38,311 nt of DNA from Kiritimatiellia bacterium (GCA_018001225.1 JAGNIJ010000042.1:1-38311); one strand, 5' to 3'. Shown: positions 25,317 through 33,586, counted from the stretch's first letter. Program-made: numbers and translations. Notes: generated from the sequence alone by a model not told the origin.

Positions 25317-26099
25317 TCAAAACAAGCCCTGCAGCATCCCGCCCTCCACCGGCACAGCGGCGCCGGTGATGGCGGCCGCGCGGTCCGAGGCCAGGAACGC
25401 CACCAGGTCGCCGAGCTCTTCGGGGTTCTGGAAGCGGCCCTGCGGGAGCCGGGCGAGGATTTCCTGCGTCACCTGCTCGCGATTCCCGCCGGTCTGCCGC
25501 ATGGTGTTTTCAATCAACTGGTCATATCGCGCGGTCCGGTACGCGCCGGGCAGGACGGTGTTGACCGTGATGCCGTCGGCGGCCACCTCGCGGGCGAGCC
25601 CCTTGAGATAGGCGGTCACGGCGGTACGGAAAACATTGCTCAGGACCAGGTTCGCCGCCGGCTCTTTCACCGTCAGGGAGGTGATCGTGACGATCCGGCC
25701 CCAGCGCCGCGCGCGCATGCCCGGGACGAAATGGGCGCACATGCGACGGACGTACGTCAGGAGCGAGTCACAGGCTTTACGCCAGGCGTCGTCGTCCGCG
25801 TCGAAGGTCCGGCCCGCCGGCGGGCCGCCGGTGTTGTTGACCAGGATGTCCACCGGGCCCCAGGCGTCCGCAGCCGCCAGGCACGCTTCCACGCCGCCGG
25901 CCGTGGAGAGATCCGCCGCGATGGTCAAGACCTTCGCGCCGGCGGGGAAGGTCTCCGCGGCCTGTCGGAGCCGCGCGGCCGACCGCGACACAATGGCCAC
26001 CTCGCAGCCCTCCCGCGCGAGCGCGACAGCCGAGGCCAGGCCCAAGCCGGCGCTCGCGCCGCCGACCAGCGCCCTGCGATTCCGTATGCCCAAGTCCAT
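25317..26099 (-). CDS. Short-chain dehydrogenase/reductase (classical SDR) without Tyr-x3-Lys
   Basis: A 260-residue SDR. Its cofactor motif region is GGASAGLGLASA; NNTGG (usual NNAG) and TVNTVLPGAYRT follow in family order. Ser141 in TITSL is the catalytic Ser position, but 13 residues on, where Tyr is expected, there is Ser154, and the Lys position is Arg158 (LVLSNVFRTAV). I recall an SDR subgroup with an LVLSN-x2-R pattern of this kind, so it may be a family trait rather than damage. Start 26099 has GGGAG 7 bp upstream; longer starts lack one. Substrate unknown. Confidence 0.88.
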   Translation of the reverse strand: MDLGIRNRRALVGGASAGLGLASAVALAREGCEVAIVSRSAARLRQAAETFPAGAKVLTIAADLSTAGGVEACLAAADAWGPVDILVNNTGGPPAGRTFDADDDAWRKACDSLLTYVRRMCAHFVPGMRARRWGRIVTITSLTVKEPAANLVLSNVFRTAVTAYLKGLAREVAADGITVNTVLPGAYRTARYDQLIENTMRQTGGNREQVTQEILARLPQGRFQNPEELGDLVAFLASDRAAAITGAAVPVEGGMLQGLF

Positions 26100-26199
26100 G
26101 GTCGTCTCCCGGCTGCTGAACACTTGCTTTTTGTGCGCCTATAGGTACCTTACCCTACATGCCACGCAGATGCGCGGTTGACAAGCAAAGGAGAATCAC

Positions 26200-27177
26200 G
26201 TGAACAGAATGCTCGTGGGTTGGGTCGCCTTGGTCCTGCTGTTTTCCCTGCCGCTTCAACAGGCCTCCGCCTTGTGGGGCAAGCCGAAGACCGCGACGGA
26301 ATCCGGCAACGCGGACATGAAGCTGGGCGAGTACAAGGGCCTCAAGCACGCGATCGGCTGCAAGGACTTTGGCAACGAGGCCGGCTGGAGCGGCTCGTGG
26401 AATATCGGCAACAATCTTTCCATCATGCTGGAATCCGCCCTCTACGACACGGGCCGGTTCGTGATCGTCGAACGCGAGAAACTGCGGGACGTGCTGGAAG
26501 AGCAGGACCTCGTGGCCAGCGGCCGCGCCGCGGGCGCGAAGAAGGTCGCCCAGACGGGCATGGTCAGGCCGGCGAAGTACCTGGCGACGGGCGCGGTCAC
26601 GGAGGTCGAGGAGTCGCAGTCCGGCGCGGACGGCGGCATCGCGTGGAAGGGCATCCGGGTGGGCGGCGGCCGCTCGGAGGCGCAGGTCACGGTGATCGTC
26701 AAGCTGATCGACACCACGACGGGCGAGATCGTGGCCAAGGAGCGTATCGTGGGCAAGGCGGGTAATACGGCCGTGCGCGTCGGGCTGGACATCGACCGGG
26801 TCAGCACGGAGCTCGGCGGGTTCGTGAAGACGCCCCTCGGGCAGGCGGCGCAGGACTGCATCAACCAGGCTTCGGCGTTCATCGCCAAGAAGATGGAAGA
26901 GTTCCCGTTCGAGGGCAGCGTGATCAAGGTTTCCGACAACGGGCAGGTCATCATCAACCGCGGTTCGGAGTTCGGCGTCGAGGTCGGGCAGGAACTCGTG
27001 ATGGCGGAGCAGGGCGAGACGCTGATGGACCCGGACACCGGCGAGATGCTGGGCGAGGAGGAGGGCGAGGTGATCGGCAAGATCCGCGTGGCGAAGGTCT
27101 CCGAGAAGATTTCCTACGCGGACATCACCGAGGGCGAGCAGAGCCCGGCCGCGGGCACGGTGGTTCGCGCCCAGTAG
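26200..27177 (+). CDS. CsgG-like exported protein with C-terminal FlgT-C-like domain
   Basis: A 325-residue protein with a signal peptide (hydrophobic about residues 5-18, cleavage likely after QQASA) but no lipobox Cys, unlike true CsgG. The CsgG-type part follows: KDFGNEAGWSGSWNIGNNLSIMLESALYDTGRFVIVEREKL, ATGAVTEVEE and a central VTVIVKLIDTTTGEIV. The last 80 residues (GSVIKVSDNGQVIINRGSEFGVEVGQELVM) resemble the C-terminal domain of FlgT and many CsgG relatives. It may act in outer-membrane transport or adhesion. The start is GTG at 26200, supported by AAAGGAG 7 bp upstream. Its terminator overlaps the end of the convergent TPR gene. Confidence 0.82.
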   Translation: MNRMLVGWVALVLLFSLPLQQASALWGKPKTATESGNADMKLGEYKGLKHAIGCKDFGNEAGWSGSWNIGNNLSIMLESALYDTGRFVIVEREKLRDVLEEQDLVASGRAAGAKKVAQTGMVRPAKYLATGAVTEVEESQSGADGGIAWKGIRVGGGRSEAQVTVIVKLIDTTTGEIVAKERIVGKAGNTAVRVGLDIDRVSTELGGFVKTPLGQAAQDCINQASAFIAKKMEEFPFEGSVIKVSDNGQVIINRGSEFGVEVGQELVMAEQGETLMDPDTGEMLGEEEGEVIGKIRVAKVSEKISYADITEGEQSPAAGTVVRAQ

Positions 27178-27203
27178 TCGCAGGAGGGTGACAACGGCGA
27201 AAG

Positions 27204-27236
27204 GGGCGTCCCGGTACCCGGGGCGCCCTTATTCTT
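27204..27236 (+). terminator. Intrinsic terminator of the CsgG-like gene
   Basis: An 11-bp stem GGGCGTCCCGG/CCGGGGCGCCC (one G-T pair) with a 3-nt loop, followed by TTATTCTT. The T-run also contains the stop codon of the convergent TPR gene (27229-27231). Confidence 0.8.
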
Positions 27237-29304
27237 GGGATGGCTCGTCCGGCGGGTCCTTTTGTTCCTTCTTCAGGACCTCGGCTTCGGCCCGCAGGGG
27301 GGCGAGTTCCACGCCGCGCTGCCTGAGCTTCCCGGCGACGCTCTCGTTGTCCGGGTCGAGCACGAACGACCGCTGCCAGCGGGGCAGGGCCTCGTCTTCG
27401 CGTCCGAGTTTGTGCAGCGCGTCGCCGAGATGGTCCAGGATGGTGGGGTCCTCGGGCAGGAGTTCGGCGGCCTGGCTCAACTGTTCCAGGGCCTTCGCGT
27501 ATTCGCCGCGCATGTAGTAGATCCAGCCGAGGGTGTCGATGTAGGCCGCGCTCGCCGGGTTGGCGGCCAGCGCCTTCTTCACGTATTCCTCCGCCCGGTC
27601 CAGTTGCGTTCCCTTCTCGGCCCACATGTAGGCGAGGTAGTTGTACGCGTCCGCGTACTCGGGATCCAGCTGGAGGCATTGCTCGAGCAGCTTCACCGCC
27701 CGGTCGAATTCCCCGTTCCGTTCCGCGGCCGCTCCGTACCAGAAAAAGAACTTCGCGTCCGGCGCGCGCCCGAGGAAGGGAGAATCCTCGGCGAATTCCT
27801 CCGCCTTCTCGAAGGCCGCCAGTGCCTCCGGGTAGGCCTTGCGCGAGCTCTGGAGCAGGGCGGTGTAGTAATACACGTCCGGATCCTTCGGCTGGAGGCG
27901 GGCCAGCTTCTCCAGGACGCGGACGCACCGCGCGACCGTCTCGTTGCCGTCCTGCTCGAAGGCGTGGTGCAGGTAGGCCTGCAGGTAGGCCGGGTTCAGC
28001 TTGACGGCCCGCCGCAGGTGCTGCGCGGCCTCGTCGACACGGTCGGCGGCCTCCGAGGTCAGCGCGAAGTTGAAATAGAAAAGCGCGCCCGGCGCCCCTT
28101 CTTTCTTGACGGAGAGTTCGTGGCGGCGCTGGAAGAGCTCCAGTGCCCGGGCGTAGTCCTTCATGTCGTAGTACACGTAGGCGAGCATCTCCAGCAGGGG
28201 GCCCTCCTCGGGCTTGGTCTCCAGGCCTTCGAGGAGCGTCCGCGCTGCCGCCTCGGGCTGCTTGAGGTCCTCGGTGAGGATGAGCGCTTTTCGCAGGATC
28301 GGGGTAGGGTCGTCGGGAAAGGCCTTTTCCGCCAGGCCGAAGTTAAGCAGGGCCTTCTCGGCGTCGCCTTTTTCGTGGTAGAGCTCGCCGAGATAGAAGA
28401 ACAGGCGGGGATGCCCGGGGATGTCGCGGGTCAACTTCTCCAGGGTCTCGATGGCCTTGTCGCCCAGTTTCAGGAAGCTGAACGCCAGTTTCTGCCGCAC
28501 GGCCAGGCTGTCCGGCGCTTCCTGCTCGACGGCCTCGAAATACTCCACCGCCCGCTCGATCTGCCGGTCGGCGATGTACAGGTCGCCCAGTTGAAAGAGG
28601 ATCGAGGTATCCTCCGGGGCTTTCTCCCGAGCGCTTTCAAGCGCCCGGATGGCGGCCCTTCGCGCGTCCTCGGCCTCCCGCTTGTCGGTCGAAGCCTCGG
28701 CTTTTTCGGCATGCAGGCCGGCCAGCAGCCGAAGAAGGTCCAGCGGTTCGGATACGATCCGGCGGCCGGATTCCAGAAGGCGGATGGCTTCGTCGATACG
28801 CTTGTCCTGGACGAGCAGGGCGGTGAGCTCGACATACGGGTCGGCGTCCGCCGGTTCCCGCCGGATCAGGTCGCGGTACAGCTCGATCACCCGGTCGGTA
28901 TGCTCGGCGGCGCGGTTGACGAGGATGGTCCAGCGCAGGATCTTGTCGGAGTCGGGGAGGACGCGGCAGGACTCCTCCATCACGCCGACGGCCTCGTCCA
29001 CCCGCCGCTGCTGCAGGAGGAGCAGGGCGACGCGGAGAACCAACTCCTCGTTGGCCGGGTCGAGGCGGGCGGCGGCCTGGAAGTTGCTCAACGCGGAGAC
29101 GTAGTCGCGGCGACGTTCGTCCAGCAGCCCCCGGCTGTAAAAGGCCAGCGCGGAGGCCTGGACTTCACCCTCGGCGCTCAAGGGCGCCAGGGCGGGCCCT
29201 TCGGGGTTTCCCACGACGGCGGGTGTGGAAACAGTGCGACACCCGCCGGCCGCGGCCAGCAGGAAAGCCGCCGCGAGCCACCGCCTGGAAAAAGCCTGCC
29301 GCAT
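27229..29304 (-). CDS. Large TPR-repeat lipoprotein
   Basis: A 691-residue protein. The signal peptide ends with a lipobox-like LLAAAGGC (Cys22), so it is probably lipid-anchored. From about residue 50 to the end it consists of many tetratricopeptide repeats, e.g. ALSNFQAAARLDPANEE, YELTALL-type helices and IEKPxxxAALD-like spacings; recurrent A-x3-Y/F..P pairs mark each unit. The last repeats read YADAYNYLAYMWAEKG and PTILDHLGDALHKLG. TPR arrays bind partners in assembly machines. GGAG lies 7 bp before the ATG. It converges on the CsgG-like gene, so the two are not an operon, but both are envelope proteins. Confidence 0.88.
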   Translation of the reverse strand: MRQAFSRRWLAAAFLLAAAGGCRTVSTPAVVGNPEGPALAPLSAEGEVQASALAFYSRGLLDERRRDYVSALSNFQAAARLDPANEELVLRVALLLLQQRRVDEAVGVMEESCRVLPDSDKILRWTILVNRAAEHTDRVIELYRDLIRREPADADPYVELTALLVQDKRIDEAIRLLESGRRIVSEPLDLLRLLAGLHAEKAEASTDKREAEDARRAAIRALESAREKAPEDTSILFQLGDLYIADRQIERAVEYFEAVEQEAPDSLAVRQKLAFSFLKLGDKAIETLEKLTRDIPGHPRLFFYLGELYHEKGDAEKALLNFGLAEKAFPDDPTPILRKALILTEDLKQPEAAARTLLEGLETKPEEGPLLEMLAYVYYDMKDYARALELFQRRHELSVKKEGAPGALFYFNFALTSEAADRVDEAAQHLRRAVKLNPAYLQAYLHHAFEQDGNETVARCVRVLEKLARLQPKDPDVYYYTALLQSSRKAYPEALAAFEKAEEFAEDSPFLGRAPDAKFFFWYGAAAERNGEFDRAVKLLEQCLQLDPEYADAYNYLAYMWAEKGTQLDRAEEYVKKALAANPASAAYIDTLGWIYYMRGEYAKALEQLSQAAELLPEDPTILDHLGDALHKLGREDEALPRWQRSFVLDPDNESVAGKLRQRGVELAPLRAEAEVLKKEQKDPPDEPSQE

Positions 29305-29365
29305 GCCCGATCTCCATTCCTGTGGGCCGCGCTACAACTCTCCGGCCCGGGGTGACCGGGTGCCA

Positions 29366-29398
29366 AACGGCTTCCCGGCGCGACGCCGGGAAGCCGTT
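29366..29398 (-). terminator. Hairpin after the COX24-type gene
   Basis: A perfect 15-bp stem AACGGCTTCCCGGCG with a 3-nt loop, 18 bp past the stop at 29417. Only TTT follows on the minus strand, so terminator strength is uncertain. Confidence 0.6.
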
Positions 29399-29416
29399 CG
29401 ACCCTGCCCGGAACGA

Positions 29417-29506
29417 TCAACCCTTCTTGTGCCGCTGCGAACGCAGACGCTTGCGGCGTTTGTGCTTCGCCATCTTCTTGCGGCGCTTCTTTTTCACCGA
29501 ACCCAT
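29417..29506 (-). CDS. AURKAIP1/COX24-domain small basic protein
   Basis: A 29-residue protein, MGSVKKKRRKKMAKHKRRKR followed by LRSQRHKKG, nearly all Lys and Arg. It matches the AURKAIP1/COX24 (PF08213) pattern MGSVxKKRRKRMxKKKxRK, seen in ribosome-associated proteins such as actinobacterial bS22. Relatives occur in Actinobacteria, Planctomycetes, Verrucomicrobia and Chlamydiae. AAGGAG lies 5 bp before the ATG and a hairpin follows the stop, so it is a complete unit despite its size. It likely sits on the 30S subunit; that is inference from the family. Confidence 0.88.
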   Translation of the reverse strand: MGSVKKKRRKKMAKHKRRKRLRSQRHKKG

Positions 29507-29540
29507 GTTTTCTCCTTCGGCGCCCCGTCCCTTCGTCCGG

Positions 29541-30425
29541 TCAGGGCACCACCTTGTTCAACCCGATCTCGATAATACCTTCGGCCCCGGCCTCTTTCAA
29601 TGCCGGGATGATCTCGCGCACCACGGGCTCCTCCACCACGGATTCCACGGAGAACCAGCCCGCGGAACTCAAGCTGTTGATCGTTGGCGCGTGCAGGGCG
29701 GGGAGGATGGCCAGGACCTGGTCCAGGTTCTTCTCGTGCACGTTGAGCTTCAGCAGGACCTTGGTCTCCGCGGCGAGGGCGCCCGAGAGCAGCAGCGCGA
29801 GCTGCTCGATCTTGCGCCGCTTCCAGGGATTCTTCCATGCCCGGCGGTTGGCGATCAGCTTGGTGGTGGATTTCAGCACCTCGTCCACGATCCGCAGGTT
29901 TGCCGCGCGCAGGGAGGACCCGGTTTCGGTCAGTTCCACGATGGCATCCACCAGCTCCGGCGCCTTGGCTTCCGTGGCGCCCCAGCTGAACTCGACATCG
30001 GCCTTGACCTTGTGCCGGCGCAGGTACTGCTTCGTGAGCGAAACGGCCTCCGTGGCGATGCGCTTGCCCCGGAGGTCCCGGACGGACTGGATCCGCGACT
30101 TCTCGGGCACCGCCAGGACCCAGCGCACGGGCCGCAAGCCCTGCTTGGCATAGATCAGGTCGGCGACCACGTGCACGTCCGACTGGTTCTCGAGTATCCA
30201 GTCGTACCCCGTGATGCCGGCGTCCAGCATGCCGTGCTCGACGTACCGGCTGATCTCCTGGGCGCGGATGAGGCGCCCCTCGAGTGCCGGGTCGTTGATC
30301 GTCGGCAGGTAAGACCGCGACCCGACCGACACGTTGAAGCCCGCCTTTTTCATCATCAGGAAGGTCGCTTCCTGGAGGCTTCCCTTCGGCAGGCCGAGCA
30401 CGAGTTTCCTGTTCTTGTCCGTCAT
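29541..30425 (-). CDS. hisG: HisG: ATP phosphoribosyltransferase, long form
   Basis: A 294-residue enzyme catalysing the first step of histidine synthesis, joining ATP and PRPP. It has LVLGLPKGSLQEAT, AGITGYDWILE, ATEAVSLTKQYLR and VDAIVELTETGSSLRAANLRIVD, with the PRPP-binding ETGSSL loop. The last 75 residues are the ACT-like regulatory domain of the long form (ILPALHAPTINSLSS), which needs no HisZ and is usually inhibited by histidine. Start 30425 has GGAG 7 bp upstream; an ATG at 30437 does not. It stands apart from other his genes here. Confidence 0.97.
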   Translation of the reverse strand: MTDKNRKLVLGLPKGSLQEATFLMMKKAGFNVSVGSRSYLPTINDPALEGRLIRAQEISRYVEHGMLDAGITGYDWILENQSDVHVVADLIYAKQGLRPVRWVLAVPEKSRIQSVRDLRGKRIATEAVSLTKQYLRRHKVKADVEFSWGATEAKAPELVDAIVELTETGSSLRAANLRIVDEVLKSTTKLIANRRAWKNPWKRRKIEQLALLLSGALAAETKVLLKLNVHEKNLDQVLAILPALHAPTINSLSSAGWFSVESVVEEPVVREIIPALKEAGAEGIIEIGLNKVVP

Positions 30426-30489
30426 GGTCGTCTCCATCGGTTTGGCAGGGCGGCATCATAGGCGATGCCCCGCCGCGCGTCCACCGAGT

Positions 30490-31155
30490 TTATGCTGCGC
30501 GCCGGTCCCGGGCGTACCGGCACGCGTCCCGGAGCGGGCAGGCGGCACAGCGCGGACGCAGGGCGCGGCATGTGCGGCGCCCGTGACGAACCAGGTAGAG
30601 GTGCAGGGCCCGCATCCGGGTTTCGGGGATGAACGGCTCCAGGGCCGGTCCGATCCTGTCCGCAGGCGGCTTCGCGTCCACCCAGCCCAGCCGCCGCGTC
30701 ACCCGCTCGACATGGGTATCCACCGGCATGACCGGACGGTCCAGGGCAAACAGGAGCACGCAGGCCGCCGTTTTGGCCCCGACGCCGGGCAGGCCGGTTA
30801 GCCACGCCCGCGCTTCCGGGGTGGGCATTTGTTGCAGCCGGGCCAGGCTCAACCGACCCTCGCGCTCGCGGATGAGGCGCAGCACCTGCCGGATGCGCGG
30901 CGCCTTGGTGTGCGCCAGGCCGCCGCTCCGGATCGCGTGCTCGATGTCTTTCACGGGCGCGCCGGCCGCGGCCGGCCAGTTCCGGAAGATCCTTTTCAGC
31001 TCACGGAAGGCGCGCCAGGAATTGATGTCGGAGGTGTTCTGCGAAAGGATGGTCTGGATCAGCGCATCGAGCGGAAGCAGCCGGCGCTGCGGGGGCAGGG
31101 GTCCGTAGGCACGAGCCAGCCGGCGGAAGACAAGGTCCGCGTCGCGCCGGGTCAT
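30490..31155 (-). CDS. nth: Endonuclease III-like DNA glycosylase/AP lyase
   Basis: A 221-residue HhH-GPD enzyme removing oxidised pyrimidines and cutting abasic sites. Catalytic Lys128 lies in LTGLPGVGAKTAACVLLFA and Asp146 in MPVDTHVERV. The 4Fe-4S loop is complete: C-x6-C-x2-C-x5-C at Cys196, 203, 206 and 212. The N-terminal ILSQNTSDINSWRAF is the usual LSxQTxD element with Asn in place of the Thr. Its start overlaps the purN stop by 4 bp (31152-31155). Length is normal. Confidence 0.93.
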   Translation of the reverse strand: MTRRDADLVFRRLARAYGPLPPQRRLLPLDALIQTILSQNTSDINSWRAFRELKRIFRNWPAAAGAPVKDIEHAIRSGGLAHTKAPRIRQVLRLIREREGRLSLARLQQMPTPEARAWLTGLPGVGAKTAACVLLFALDRPVMPVDTHVERVTRRLGWVDAKPPADRIGPALEPFIPETRMRALHLYLVRHGRRTCRALRPRCAACPLRDACRYARDRRAA

Positions 31156-31760
31156 AGGCGTATCACTTTTCCCGCCTGCAGGCTTACCCGGCCGGCCGCG
31201 AGCAGCGCCAGTGCCTCGGGGTAGGCGATGTGTTCCTGTTCCTGGATGCGGGCATGCAGGCTTTCAGGGGTATCGCCGGGGAGCACGGGAACCCGGCGCT
31301 GCAGGATGATCGGCCCCGTGTCCATGCCCTCGTCCACGAAATGGACCGTGCAGCCGGTTTCCCGGACCCCCGCCGCCAGGGCCTGTTTCCAGGCCTCGAT
31401 CCCCGGGAAGGCCGGGAGCAGGGCGGGGTGGATGTTCAGGACGCGGCCGGGGAAGGCCTTCAGCAGTCCGCCCTTGATCATGCGCATGAAGCCGGCCAGG
31501 ACCACCGTGTCCGCGCCGTGCTCCCGCAGCAGCCCGAGGACCCGGTCCTCCGCGGCGCCGTCCAGCTTGGTCCGGAATGGCGCGCCGTCCACGTGGAAGG
31601 CCGGCACTCCATGCGTTCGGGCCAGGTCGAGGATGCCGCTCCCGGCCGCGTCGGAGATGACGCACGCCGCGCGGGCGTCGAGCCGGCCGGCCCGGATCGC
31701 CTCCAGCACGCTGCGGGCGTTGCTGCCTTTTCCCGAGCCCAGTATGCCGAGCGAAAGCAT
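31152..31760 (-). CDS. purN: PurN: phosphoribosylglycinamide formyltransferase
   Basis: A 202-residue enzyme using 10-formyltetrahydrofolate to formylate GAR in purine synthesis. The catalytic triad is clear: Asn109 and His111 in VLNIHPALLPAFPG, and Asp147 in HFVDEGMDTGP. The N-terminal ILGSGKGSNARSV binds the phosphate. The family usually has NIHPSLLP; here Ser is Ala. Start 31760 fits the first strand; a TTG at 31775 is possible and neither has a Shine-Dalgarno. It is coupled to nth by a 4-bp overlap. Confidence 0.95.
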   Translation of the reverse strand: MLSLGILGSGKGSNARSVLEAIRAGRLDARAACVISDAAGSGILDLARTHGVPAFHVDGAPFRTKLDGAAEDRVLGLLREHGADTVVLAGFMRMIKGGLLKAFPGRVLNIHPALLPAFPGIEAWKQALAAGVRETGCTVHFVDEGMDTGPIILQRRVPVLPGDTPESLHARIQEQEHIAYPEALALLAAGRVSLQAGKVIRL

Positions 31761-31842
31761 GTCGGAAGCATACAAGGTTGGAGAGGCAGGGCAAGCGCGC
31801 GGGTGACGCCCCCGTATCCGCGTAGAAACCTAAAAAAAAGAG

Positions 31843-31870
31843 TTGAGTTTGCGGGGGGGCCGGGTAGATT
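31843..31870 (+). promoter_or_regulatory. Candidate promoter of the RRM gene
   Basis: TTGAGT (31843-31848) and TAGATT (31865-31870), 16 bp apart, each matching the sigma-70 consensus at 4 of 6 bases. It implies a leader of about 130 nt before the ATG at 32009. The leader holds a CAGCAT/ATGCTG stem (31932-31968). Confidence 0.4.
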
Positions 31871-32008
31871 ACCGTCGCAGGCAGGAGAGCAGGCAGAAAG
31901 CAGCCGGATGGTCAGCAAACCTTCTTTCTGACAGCATAGCGAAAGCCCGAACGTGTAGGGTAATGCTGCCGGATACTCCCTCCGAACGACAAAAAGGAAA
32001 GCAAACAG

Positions 32009-32332
32009 ATGGGTACAAGGTTATACGTGGGCAACCTCTCGTTCAACACAACCGAAGGAGAACTCCAGCGGTTGTTCGAACAGGCGGGCAAAGTGACGAG
32101 CTGCAATATCATCATGGACAAGTTCACCAACAAGTCCAGGGGGTTTGCCTTCGTTGAGATGAGTTCGCAGGACGAGGCCAACAAGGCCATTGCCACGCTG
32201 AACGGCAAGGAAGTGGATGGCCGGGCCCTGACGGTCAACGAAGCGCGTCCGCGCGAAGAGCGCCCCCGTGGCGACTTCGGCGGCGGTGGCGGCGGCGGCC
32301 GTGAGTGGAGGGGTGGCGACCGGCGGCGTTAA
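32009..32332 (+). CDS. RNA-binding protein, single RRM with Gly/Arg-rich tail
   Basis: A 107-residue protein. One RNA-recognition motif occupies residues 3-82, with RNP2 LYVGNL (5-10) and RNP1 RGFAFVEM (about 44-51), both with the aromatic residues that stack on RNA. The tail is rich in Gly, Arg and Glu and ends REWRGGDRRR, like bacterial and plant Rbp/GRP proteins. Such proteins are often cold-induced or bind mRNA leaders. AAGGAAAG lies about 9 bp upstream. The long leader and a strong terminator make it a single-gene unit, and the leader may carry self-regulation. Confidence 0.95.
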   Translation: MGTRLYVGNLSFNTTEGELQRLFEQAGKVTSCNIIMDKFTNKSRGFAFVEMSSQDEANKAIATLNGKEVDGRALTVNEARPREERPRGDFGGGGGGGREWRGGDRRR

Positions 32333-32360
32333 TCGCTGACCTGTTTCCAGTACTAATCAA

Positions 32361-32389
32361 AAGGGCATCCTTCGGGATGCCCTTTTTTT
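32361..32389 (+). terminator. Intrinsic terminator of the RRM gene
   Basis: AAGGGCATCC/GGATGCCCTT stem with a TTCG tetraloop, then an unbroken T-run (32383-32389). Textbook form, 29 bp after the stop. Confidence 0.95.
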
Positions 32390-32457
32390 GTCCCGCATTC
32401 CGATCCATCCGCGTAATCCGCGTTTTAGTCAGGGGTTCTCTCTCCGCGGCGCGGGGT

Positions 32458-33501
32458 TCACGTGCCGGAGAGGAACTCCGCCACAGCCTCGCTGACCGGC
32501 CCGTTGCCGCAAAAACGGCCGGCTCGGATCCGCTCCCCGAAGCGGGCCAGCCCGGATTCGAAGCTCCCGATGAAGCCCGCCGAAGGATTCGTGGAAAGCC
32601 GCATCCGGCCGTATCCCAGGCGCTCGACGTGCCAGGCGTTCAGGAATTGCTCGATGGCGCGCCGGATGGGGAAGGACATCACCGGCTTTCCGAAGTACAA
32701 GGCCTCGGCCATCAGGCTGTGCCCGCCGCCGCAGATGACGTAGCGGCAGGAGGCCAGGTCCTTCAGGAATTCCTCCTCCGCGTTGGGCTTGAACACCAGG
32801 TTGCCGTCCCGTCCCGTCCGGTCCAGCCCGTAGACGAACACGGGTCGGCCGATCTCGTTGAGGAACGGGACAAACCGCGCAAACGTCGAGTACCCCTGGT
32901 AGGCCAGGACATGCTCTCCCTCCCGGGGCGTGAACCCCGTTACGGCCGGGCGCAGCACGGGCGGGAGGATGCGCAGCGAGGCCGTCTCCGGCGCCCGGGG
33001 CGGCGGGAAGAAGGAGACGGCGATGTGCGATGTCGCGCCGCTGAACAGCCGGCGGATCGCCCAGACGGTGGCCAGGTATTCCGGGTATCGGCCCGGCGGG
33101 ATCACCGGGCCGCAAAGGGGAATGATGTGCTGGTGATCCAGCGACAGGCAGCGCACCCGGCGTTCCCGGGCGACGGCCGGGACCACGCACTCGTAGTCCG
33201 TCAGCGTCGCGTCGGGCCGGAACCGGTCGAAGAGCTCCCGCACGGAACGCAGGCATTCGCCGCGCCGCCGCCGGAACCGGATCAGGCTGGCCAGCGTGAC
33301 CAGCGCGCGGACCCGGTGCCCCGTCACCACGGTCTCCGGGTTGGGGCACTCGAAGACCGGGTATTCGCGCCGGAGCAGTTCCAGCCCGGTCCCGTGGCTC
33401 ACGAACTGGAACTCGTGCCCGGGGAAAAGCCGGGCGACCGCCAGCGCGCGGATGGCATGCCCGTGACCGGTCCCGTGAACTCCGTAGAGGATTCGCGCCA
33501 T
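32458..33501 (-). CDS. MurG-like (GT-B) glycosyltransferase
   Basis: A 347-residue protein starting MARILYGVHGTGHGHAIRALAVARLF, the glycine-rich start of a GT-B N-terminal domain. The C-terminal part has VICGGGHSLMAEALYFGKPVMSFP, the nucleotide-sugar and acceptor region of MurG/GT28-like enzymes. It resembles archaeal MJ1255-type and processive lipid glycosyltransferases. I chose ATG 33501; the longer in-frame ORF upstream is low-complexity and crosses the divergent gene's start. No Shine-Dalgarno is visible. It and the GT2 enzyme at 33587 share an 85-bp divergent intergenic gap, so they may serve one glycolipid pathway. Confidence 0.85.
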   Translation of the reverse strand: MARILYGVHGTGHGHAIRALAVARLFPGHEFQFVSHGTGLELLRREYPVFECPNPETVVTGHRVRALVTLASLIRFRRRRGECLRSVRELFDRFRPDATLTDYECVVPAVARERRVRCLSLDHQHIIPLCGPVIPPGRYPEYLATVWAIRRLFSGATSHIAVSFFPPPRAPETASLRILPPVLRPAVTGFTPREGEHVLAYQGYSTFARFVPFLNEIGRPVFVYGLDRTGRDGNLVFKPNAEEEFLKDLASCRYVICGGGHSLMAEALYFGKPVMSFPIRRAIEQFLNAWHVERLGYGRMRLSTNPSAGFIGSFESGLARFGERIRAGRFCGNGPVSEAVAEFLSGT

Positions 33502-33586
33502 GTTGAGGGGAGCATAGAAGAGGCCGGGAAGCGTGTCCGCAAGAAAGTGGTAAACATTTCGGGGCCGTTGTGGTTGACTGCGCGGC

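Noticed and set aside
26177..26182. TTGACA as a -35 box for the CsgG-like gene
   Set aside because: It ends only 5-6 bp before the Shine-Dalgarno, so a start site after it would fall inside the coding region.
27235..29355. A 706-codon open frame on the plus strand across the TPR gene
   Set aside because: The opposite strand encodes clean TPR repeats with a lipoprotein signal. This frame is its mirror and lacks a credible start or domain.
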